This document shows positions 34,616 through 39,784 of a DNA stretch of 39,784 nt, piece after piece. The stretch spans positions 1-39,784 of the forward strand of contig CAKTRJ010000022.1 of assembly GCA_934597345.1 (NCBI GenBank), given 5' to 3'. The notes beneath the pieces were generated by a model. It had not been told where the DNA came from, searched no databases, and was given only the letters and a program-made list of their open reading frames with translations. A program made the translations under genes and the position numbers. Every line of letters begins with the position of its first letter. Positions within the stretch are counted from its first letter, which is position 1. The DNA comes from an uncultured Oscillospiraceae bacterium. GTDB taxonomy: Bacteria > Bacillota > Clostridia > Oscillospirales > Oscillospiraceae.

Positions 34616-34723
34616 GTCATTCCGAGCCAGTGCTCACACTGGCGTGGGAATCCGTCCCCCGTAACACAGCGGTAAGGATACGGATTCCCACACCAGTGAC
34701 GTCGGTCACTGGTTCGGAATGAC
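34616..34723. repeat. Cruciform-like intergenic repeat
   Basis: A 108-base element with nested symmetry: outer arms GTCATTCCGA / TCGGAATGAC (ends), two side hairpins CCAGTG/CACTGG (34627-34642) and CCAGTGAC/GTCACTGG (34693-34712), and a central pair GTGGGAATCCGT / ACGGATTCCCAC. It resembles MITE- or REP-like intergenic elements of Clostridia. It sits between a plus-strand terminator and the end of the anti-sigma gene. Confidence 0.6.
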
Positions 34724-34779
34724 GATGCAAGGACATTCAGCGTATGCGCCCCCTACACCCGTCTACCGTGTCTTTTCCC

Positions 34780-35988
34780 TTACGGCTCGTAGACGCGGGT
34801 GATGTTCTTTTCAGCGCCCTGTCCTACCGCCTCATAATAGTGGTGGACGACCTCAACGGACGCGATCTGGTCAACGTCCACCAGGCGGTTGAAATTGTAA
34901 TAGCTGGCATCACGATAGTTCCCTCCGTCGGTTCCTTCATAGCCGTAACCACCAAAGGCTACCGTGCAGTTGTTAATGCCGCCGCTCCACACCACAAATT
35001 CAGAAGCATCCTTGTATCGGATGGTGATATTCCTTGTCTCGTCACCCGAAAGATCGCCTGTATCGACCTGGATGCCCAGCGAAGACACCGACACATGGGT
35101 GCCGCCCTTCTCCGTAAAGGTCTTGGCGGGGACATAGCTGGTGGGGGTGATGCAGATGGCCTGCACCTGTCCGCTGTAAACGCTGCCTTGCGTCACATAG
35201 ATGGGGTCGCCCTTCTGATAGCCGCCGCAGATGGCAAAATACATGATGGCCTGCACATGAGTATCGGTGGTATTCTCCGTATCCAGATAGATTTTTGTGC
35301 TAACGGCCTTGCGTGCTTCCTCGCTGCGCAGCGCTGCTTCCTCACTTGGCTCGTGTACCTCCACGCTGGGCATACAGGTGTGCACTCCCTCGCCGTAGCT
35401 GAAGCCCTCGGTGCTGGAGTAGACGCCCTTGGGGTTCTCCACAGAGTAGGTGATCATGCCCGCGCCCTTTTCGTCGATGAGCATGGTCTCCAGCGTGATG
35501 GTATAGGTGCCGTAATAGTCGTCCTTGACGGTCATGGCGGCGTTGTCCAGCGCCATCAGATAGCCGCCCACCAGCCGCTGTGCCGTCTCCGGATCGGTGG
35601 GCACCCGCTCCATTTTGGCCAGCTGGATGGTGTTGCCGTTGGCGTCACGGATGTCCGCCTGCTGGGTGGAGATGCCGTCGCTGAAAGCGGCGGTGGTCTT
35701 ATCGTCCATTTCCCCGGCCCTGGCGGTGTCGGCGGGCGTCACCTTGCCGGCGGCATTTCCGGACACGGCCACCACGGTCACGGCGCACAGCGCCGCCACG
35801 ATGGCGGCCACCAGCACCATGCGGGTGATGCGGCGTGCGGGCTTCTTCGCCCGGCGGGGCGGGGTCTGCTCTTTGATCTTGTTCATGGTCAGCTCCTCTA
35901 TACGGCGGAGGTCGGCCGCGCCGCTTTGTGACAGCGCAATGGTATCGTCGGCAAATCCTTCCATCAGATCATAGATGTTGTATTCCAT
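34780..35988 (-). CDS. Membrane-anchored anti-sigma factor (DUF4179-like)
   Basis: A 402-aa single-pass protein. Residues 1-50 are cytoplasmic (MEYNIYDLMEGFADDTIALSQ, then a basic stretch), followed by one membrane helix (MVLVAAIVAALCAVTVVAV, about 57-75) and a large extracytoplasmic domain of about 320 residues with beta-rich character. This matches the DUF4179-type anti-sigma proteins paired with ECF sigma factors in Firmicutes. The ATG overlaps the sigma gene by 25 bases with AAGGAGG upstream. The outer domain presumably senses a surface signal; which one is unknown. Confidence 0.75.
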   Translation of the reverse strand: MEYNIYDLMEGFADDTIALSQSGAADLRRIEELTMNKIKEQTPPRRAKKPARRITRMVLVAAIVAALCAVTVVAVSGNAAGKVTPADTARAGEMDDKTTAAFSDGISTQQADIRDANGNTIQLAKMERVPTDPETAQRLVGGYLMALDNAAMTVKDDYYGTYTITLETMLIDEKGAGMITYSVENPKGVYSSTEGFSYGEGVHTCMPSVEVHEPSEEAALRSEEARKAVSTKIYLDTENTTDTHVQAIMYFAICGGYQKGDPIYVTQGSVYSGQVQAICITPTSYVPAKTFTEKGGTHVSVSSLGIQVDTGDLSGDETRNITIRYKDASEFVVWSGGINNCTVAFGGYGYEGTDGGNYRDASYYNFNRLVDVDQIASVEVVHHYYEAVGQGAEKNITRVYEP

Positions 35989-36551
35989 GCCGCGCCTCCT
36001 TTCTCGTCCTTTTCGTTGTGTCCCTCCCGTGTCAGGAAGTCCCGGAGCTTTGCCCGGCCGCGGTTCAGCTTGGTACGGACGGTGGACTCGTTCAGCTCCA
36101 TGTCCGCAGCGATGTCAGCAGTCTTCTGATAGTAGAAATAGAACCGCAGCATCACCTCACGATCCACCGGGTTCAGGCTCAGCAGCGCCATGCGGACGCA
36201 GGCCGTCATGTCCTGCCGCTCCACCGCCGCCTCCAGTGCCCGGTCATCGGTGATGATGGCCTCCTCGTCCAGGGGCAGGGTGTCCTGCGCCCGGCGCAAA
36301 CGGCTGCGGGCCGTGTTGCGGGCCACAGTGGCCAGCCACGACCGGGCGGCGTTGGGATGCAGCTTCCCCGCGTTGTTCCACAGGGCCAGAAATACGTCGG
36401 AGGATACCTCCTCCACGTCGGCGTTGGACATGCGCTGGCCAATGGCGTTATAAATAATGGTGCTGACATACGCACCGTATTGATGGATGAACCATGCCAG
36501 CGCATCCTGAGAGCCTTGCTTCATTTGCCGCAGGGCCTGTTCCTCTGTCAA
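35964..36551 (-). CDS. ECF-type RNA polymerase sigma factor
   Basis: A 195-aa sigma-70 family, ECF-type factor. Region 2 is at about residues 20-85 (AWFIHQYGAYVSTIIYNAIGQRMSNADVEEVSSDVFLALWNN, ARSWLATVARNTARSRLRR) and region 4 at about 125-185 (LNPVDREVMLRFYFYYQKTADIAADMELNESTVRTKLNRGRAKLRDFL), with the DNA-binding HTH. I chose the TTG at 36551 because GAAGGAAG lies about 10 bases before it; the frame is open to a TTG at 36599, which overlaps the likely transcription start. It is followed by its anti-sigma partner in a coupled overlap. Confidence 0.85.
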   Translation of the reverse strand: MTEEQALRQMKQGSQDALAWFIHQYGAYVSTIIYNAIGQRMSNADVEEVSSDVFLALWNNAGKLHPNAARSWLATVARNTARSRLRRAQDTLPLDEEAIITDDRALEAAVERQDMTACVRMALLSLNPVDREVMLRFYFYYQKTADIAADMELNESTVRTKLNRGRAKLRDFLTREGHNEKDEKGGAAWNTTSMI

Positions 36552-36601
36552 ATCGCTCACTTCCTTCGGGAGTTTTTGTGTGTTCTTGACGGCCGTCAAC
36601 T

Positions 36602-36607
36602 ATCATA
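36602..36607 (-). promoter_or_regulatory. -10 box of the sigma/anti-sigma operon
   Basis: TATGAT on the minus strand; possible -35 GAGACA 18 bases upstream. A self-regulated ECF promoter might look different, so this is tentative. Confidence 0.35.
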
Positions 36608-36655
36608 ACGCGGTTTGGGGGATTTTGTCTCATGATTTTGGAAATTTTGCGAAAA

Positions 36656-36760
36656 ATGATCGTAGGACTCCCATAGGGGCGGAGATGGGCAGGAGCACGT
36701 TCTTACTCGACCTGCGAGGCGTATGGATGAACGCCGCCGGCGCATAGAGTCCGAAATCCT
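36656..36760. other. GC-rich intergenic block with inverted ends
   Basis: About 100 bases bounded by GGACTC (36665-36670) and GAGTCC (36747-36752). No supported gene: a minus-strand frame across it has no ribosome binding site. It looks like another dispersed intergenic element but has no second copy in the window. Confidence 0.3.
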
Positions 36761-36769
36761 ATCGCAATA

Positions 36770-36812
36770 AACGCAGGCCCTCATGAGATTACTCCTCATG
36801 AGGGCCTGCGTT
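36770..36812 (-). terminator. Terminator of the nitroreductase gene
   Basis: Perfect 18-bp arms (36770-36787 and 36795-36812) with a 7-base loop; TTTATTG follows on the minus strand. Confidence 0.75.
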
Positions 36813-36848
36813 ATATAGTAGCATCTTGTGTAAAAAGCGAGAGATGCC

Positions 36849-37364
36849 TCAAAGGATATGTACACGTTCGTCAAAGGGCTTCTTGGGCTTCTGTGTGACG
36901 TTATCCACCGGCTTGCCGAAGGGGATAATGGTGCGCGGGCGTTCATCCTCCGGGATATGCAGGAGCTGCCGCACCTTTTCGGCATTGTCCTCAAGCTTCA
37001 TCATACCGTCCATCCATACACCGGCATATCCGGACGCGGTGATCGCCAGCATGACGTTCTCTGTGGCGGCGGCGTAGTCCTCGGTCTCAAACTGAAGATC
37101 ATGGTCGCCGCCATGAACACATTTCGAGGTAACCACAACAATGATAGGCGCGGTTTTTACCGCTTTCGTCGGAAAGATCTCCGCCAGCGCATGGCGCAGC
37201 GTCTCGTTCGTGACGGCGTAGAACGTGGTCGTCTGCAGATTGTAGCCGGATGGGGCGCGAATGCCCGCGTCCAGAATGCGCCGCAGATCCTCCTGCAGTA
37301 TGTTGGCCTTTTCAAACTCGCCGCGATAGCTGCCGCGATTTTTAATGACATCAAAGAACTCCAT
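36849..37364 (-). CDS. Nitroreductase family protein
   Basis: A 171-aa FMN-dependent nitroreductase-fold protein: MEFFDVIKNRGSYRGEF at the start, LDAGIRAPSGYNLQTTTFYAV (FMN contact), MLAITASGYAGVWMDGM, and IIPFGKPVDNVTQKPKKPFDERVHIL at the end, all typical positions. It would reduce quinones, nitroaromatics or flavins with NAD(P)H. CAAGGAGG precedes the ATG. Monogenic, with a strong promoter. Confidence 0.88.
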   Translation of the reverse strand: MEFFDVIKNRGSYRGEFEKANILQEDLRRILDAGIRAPSGYNLQTTTFYAVTNETLRHALAEIFPTKAVKTAPIIVVVTSKCVHGGDHDLQFETEDYAAATENVMLAITASGYAGVWMDGMMKLEDNAEKVRQLLHIPEDERPRTIIPFGKPVDNVTQKPKKPFDERVHIL

Positions 37365-37411
37365 AATGAACCTCCTTGTTTCTGTTGGGAAAAGACATAT
37401 TTGTCAGCTTA

Positions 37412-37440
37412 ATTATATCACCCCGACGACCCGCTTGCAA
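37412..37440 (-). promoter_or_regulatory. Promoter of the nitroreductase gene
   Basis: On the minus strand TTGCAA (37435-37440), 17 bases, TATAAT (37412-37417), about 48 bases before the start codon. Confidence 0.75.
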
Positions 37441-37466
37441 CCGCACAAGCGTCGGCAGACGCGGCC

Positions 37467-38114
37467 TTACAGCCGGAAGCACTTTTTCAGCGCCGTATAC
37501 TCGCCCAGCACCAGCAGCGTCAGATTGCCGTCCAGCACCGTTTCCGGCGAGATGGTCACGTCGGTTTTGCCGTTCCGCTTCACGCCGAGGATGTTCACGC
37601 CGTACCTTTTGCGGATATCCAGCTCTCCGATGCTGTGCCCCTGCCAGCTTTCCGGTACAGCGACCTCGATGATGGCGTGCTTCTCGTCCAGCTCTATGTA
37701 GCCGAAGATGTGGTTGGCGGTGTAGCGGATGGCCGCCCACTTCGCCAGCTGTTTTTCCGGGTATGTTACCGTGTCCGCGCCGTTGCGCAGCAGGAACTTC
37801 GCCTGCACGTCGCGCTCCGCGCGGGACACCACGTACTTCGCACCCAGCTCCTTGAGCAGGGACGTCGTTTCCAGCGAGTTCTGGAAGTCCCCACTGATGG
37901 TGACGTAGCAGACATCGTAGTTGCTGACGCCCAGCGAGCGCAGGAAATCTACACGGGTGCTGTCGCCGATCTGCGCGTTGGTGACGAAGGGCATACACTC
38001 GTTGACGCGCTCCTCGTCTCTGTCCACCGCCATGACCTGATGCCCCAGCTCGTTGAGCTGCATGGCGAGGTGCCGCCCGAAGCGGCCAAGTCCGATCAAT
38101 AATACTGTTTTCAT
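37467..38114 (-). CDS. ktrA: Potassium uptake regulatory subunit KtrA
   Basis: A 215-aa RCK protein: Rossmann nucleotide motif LLIGLGRFGRHLA (residues 5-17) with the acidic VDRDEERV, then a TrkA_C domain (about 135-215, HAIIEVAVPESWQGHSIGELDIRKRYGVNILGVKRNG). It forms the cytoplasmic gating ring that binds ATP/ADP and, in relatives, c-di-AMP through the C-domain. AAAGGAG precedes the ATG. It is 12 bases after ktrB, its membrane partner. Confidence 0.92.
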   Translation of the reverse strand: MKTVLLIGLGRFGRHLAMQLNELGHQVMAVDRDEERVNECMPFVTNAQIGDSTRVDFLRSLGVSNYDVCYVTISGDFQNSLETTSLLKELGAKYVVSRAERDVQAKFLLRNGADTVTYPEKQLAKWAAIRYTANHIFGYIELDEKHAIIEVAVPESWQGHSIGELDIRKRYGVNILGVKRNGKTDVTISPETVLDGNLTLLVLGEYTALKKCFRL

Positions 38115-38126
38115 CGTGCGCTCCTT

Positions 38127-39476
38127 TCAGCCTACGGTGATCTTTTCTTTTGGACACCGGGCACATGTGAGATCATGTCCGGAAAATGCGGCGTAGATCA
38201 GCGTCAGTCCACCCACGCGTCCGAAAAACATCAGCAGAATAAGCACCGCCTGTGACAGCGTGCCCAGCTGCGGCGTCAGCCCCAGTGTCAGCCCTACCGT
38301 TCCGGCGGCGGAAGCCGTTTCATAGAGGCAGACGCCCAGCGGCAGGCCCTCCGCCGCGCTGATGACCGCCGCGCCCGCGAAGGTCAGCCCCAGATACAGC
38401 AGCAGGATGGCGGCTGCGTTTTTGACCGCGGAATTCTCCAGTCGGCGCCCGAAAAGCTGCGGCTCCTCCCGGCGGTGAAATACGGCAACGGCATTGGCCG
38501 CCAGCACAGCCAGCGTCGTGACCTTCATGCCGCCCGCCGTGGAGCCAGGCGCACCGCCGGTAAGCATCAGCAGGATGGTGACCGCCTGCGAGGTATCGCC
38601 CATCTCCGTCAGATCCGCGGTGTTGTAGCCGGCTGTTCGCGGCGTGACCGCCTGAAAGAGAGACGCCAGCACCCTCTCGCCTGTGGGCAGGGTGGCAAAG
38701 TCCGTCAGGAAGAACAGGATTGCCGGAAGTACGATCAGCAGCGCCGTCGCGCTCAGAATGACCTTGCTTTGCATCCGGTATCGCCGCAGGTGCAGCCGGT
38801 GGGTGCAGACGTCATCCCACGTCAGAAAGCCGATGCCGCCTACGATGATCAGCAGCATGATGACGATGTTGACCAGCGGGTCGGCAATGTACGCCGTCAG
38901 GGAAGGGTAGGGGGCATCCGCCCGCCCCAGAACATCAAAGCCCGCGTTGCAGAAGGCGGAAACGGAGTGGAATATTGCCATCCACACGCCCCGCAGACCA
39001 TAGTCCCGGCAGAACGCCGGCAGCAGCGTGAGAGCGCCGACCATCTCCACAAGGAACGTTCCCTTGAGAATAAACCGCGTCAGGCGCACAATGCCGCCCA
39101 CCGCCGGAGCGGAAATAGCGTCCTGCATGGCGCTGCGCTCCTTCAGCGAGATGTTTCTGCCGGAGAGCATCAGAAACGTTACGGCAGCGGTGATCACGCC
39201 CAGCCCACCGACCTGGATCAGCAGCAGGATCACCGTCTGACCGAAGCCGGACCAGTAGCTGCCGGTGTCCTGCACCACCAGTCCCGTCACGCAGACCGCG
39301 GAGGTGGAGGTAAACAGCGCCTCGTGAAACGGCGTCCACTCCCGCCCTGCCGCCGAGATCGGCAGCATCAGCACCAGCGCGCCCAGCAGGATGACGCCCG
39401 CAAAGCCGAGGATCATGATCTGGAAGGACGTCAGATGGCGTTTCAGATGGAAAACGGTTTCTGTCACAGGACTCAC
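38127..39476 (-). CDS. ktrB: Potassium channel/transporter subunit KtrB (TrkH family)
   Basis: A 449-aa TrkH/KtrB membrane protein with the four half-membrane filter repeats, each M-P-M: TSTSAVCVTGLVV, HSVSAFCNAGFDVLG, FQAVTPRTAGYNTAD and ETASAAGTVGLTLGL. The third-repeat region GGAPGSTAGGMKVTTL is the gating loop. It imports K+ coupled to Na+ under control of KtrA. The 5' leader is only about 30 bases, so there is no room for a c-di-AMP riboswitch. Confidence 0.93.
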   Translation of the reverse strand: MSPVTETVFHLKRHLTSFQIMILGFAGVILLGALVLMLPISAAGREWTPFHEALFTSTSAVCVTGLVVQDTGSYWSGFGQTVILLLIQVGGLGVITAAVTFLMLSGRNISLKERSAMQDAISAPAVGGIVRLTRFILKGTFLVEMVGALTLLPAFCRDYGLRGVWMAIFHSVSAFCNAGFDVLGRADAPYPSLTAYIADPLVNIVIMLLIIVGGIGFLTWDDVCTHRLHLRRYRMQSKVILSATALLIVLPAILFFLTDFATLPTGERVLASLFQAVTPRTAGYNTADLTEMGDTSQAVTILLMLTGGAPGSTAGGMKVTTLAVLAANAVAVFHRREEPQLFGRRLENSAVKNAAAILLLYLGLTFAGAAVISAAEGLPLGVCLYETASAAGTVGLTLGLTPQLGTLSQAVLILLMFFGRVGGLTLIYAAFSGHDLTCARCPKEKITVG

Positions 39477-39511
39477 CTCTTAAAATCGACTGCGTTCCCA
39501 ATTTCACGTAC

Positions 39512-39517
39512 AGTATA
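39512..39517 (-). promoter_or_regulatory. Extended -10 promoter of ktrBA
   Basis: TGC followed by TATACT on the minus strand; -35 not clear. Confidence 0.5.
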
Positions 39518-39618
39518 GCACGGTTTTCGCGTTTCGGCTATGCAGATTTTGTTAAACTTTTGGTTTGAGATAACCACAGCACCGACTGTGAACCTTTTTT
39601 GAATTTTTGCGGAAATCA

Positions 39619-39647
39619 TTGCATTTTCTTTACAATTACAGTATGAT
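39619..39647 (+). promoter_or_regulatory. Promoter of the right-edge gene
   Basis: TTGCAT (39619-39624), 17 bases, TATGAT (39642-39647). The gap 39518-39722 between the divergent units is A+T rich and holds only these signals and a short hairpin TTCCCTC/GAGGGGAA near 39690. Confidence 0.65.
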
Positions 39648-39722
39648 ATGCCCCGCGCTCAATATTTTGACAAATTCCGCAGTTTGTTCCCTCTGAGGGG
39701 AAGTCTGCGGCGGGAGACATAT

Positions 39723-39784
39723 ATGCTGAAAACCAATGAGATATTGAATTACCCTCAGGCATCCCATGAAGCATCTGCTGCGGT
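39723..39784 (+). CDS. Partial gene at window edge
   Basis: An ATG with GGGAG 8-9 bases upstream opens a frame (MLKTNEILNYPQASHEASAA) that runs off the window after 20 codons. The promoter at 39619 fits it. Too short to identify. Confidence 0.5.
   Translation, partial: MLKTNEILNYPQASHEASAA

Noticed and set aside
36596..36994. 132-codon minus-strand frame between nitroreductase and sigma factor
   Set aside because: It runs through a terminator and an intergenic block, overlaps nitroreductase in another frame and lacks a ribosome binding site.
39477..39520. c-di-AMP riboswitch upstream of ktrB
   Set aside because: The -10 box is about 35 bases from the start codon, leaving no space for it.

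Overview
The window looks like a chromosomal segment of a GC-rich, low-sporulation-type Clostridia, most likely Oscillospiraceae/Ruminococcaceae. This is inferred from the paired glgC/glgD glycogen genes, a HrcA/CIRCE-controlled groESL, Ktr-type potassium uptake, strong AGGAGG ribosome binding sites and GC-rich codon use that opens long meaningless antisense frames. No rRNA, tRNA or CRISPR array was seen.

Layout. 1-828: a two-copy hairpin repeat abuts a 5'-truncated sortase. About 852-6779: an AT-richer integrative mobile element with an excisionase, a small HTH protein, a replication-initiator-like protein, a SHOCT-like peptide and two unrecognised genes on the minus strand, and a divergent large serine recombinase at the right end. 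6801-7435: a DUF5662 gene. 7440-15898: a five-gene glycogen operon on the minus strand (glgB-glgC-glgD-glgA-glgP). 15918-21511: a MacAB-like export operon with two different adaptor proteins. 21560-24690: a zinc-ribbon/membrane protein pair, then an operon of an HTH-NfeD fusion, an SPFH (stomatin-like) protein and a DUF6440 protein. 24737-27103: a 23S rRNA methyltransferase-like gene and a lipid kinase, both plus strand. 27313-29546: groES-groEL. 29785-31619: a TrmH-family methyltransferase and a nitrilase (minus). 31853-34516: an aromatic-rich leader ORF, a terminator, a membrane transporter and an M20 amidohydrolase (plus). 34780-36607: an ECF sigma factor and its membrane-bound anti-sigma partner (minus). 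36849-39517: a nitroreductase and ktrA-ktrB (minus). 39619-39784: the start of a plus-strand gene that leaves the window.

The most unusual signal is a family of five intergenic, multi-hairpin repeats (after glgD, macB, the rRNA methyltransferase, the lipid kinase and groES). Each starts with a 12-bp hairpin within about 8 bases of the stop codon, is oriented like the gene it follows, and keeps the same order of hairpins while the stem sequences change on both sides. Three of them are followed by another gene of the same transcription direction, including inside the glg operon and between groES and groEL, so they are candidates for a structured 3'-UTR RNA element.

Other points worth attention are: an in-frame amber codon near the start of a mobile-element gene; the HTH-TM-NfeD gene with an internal ribosome binding site and start, plus two operator-like palindromes upstream; the aromatic-rich leader peptide followed by a terminator before a transporter; and a palindromic operator over the predicted transcription start of the export operon.
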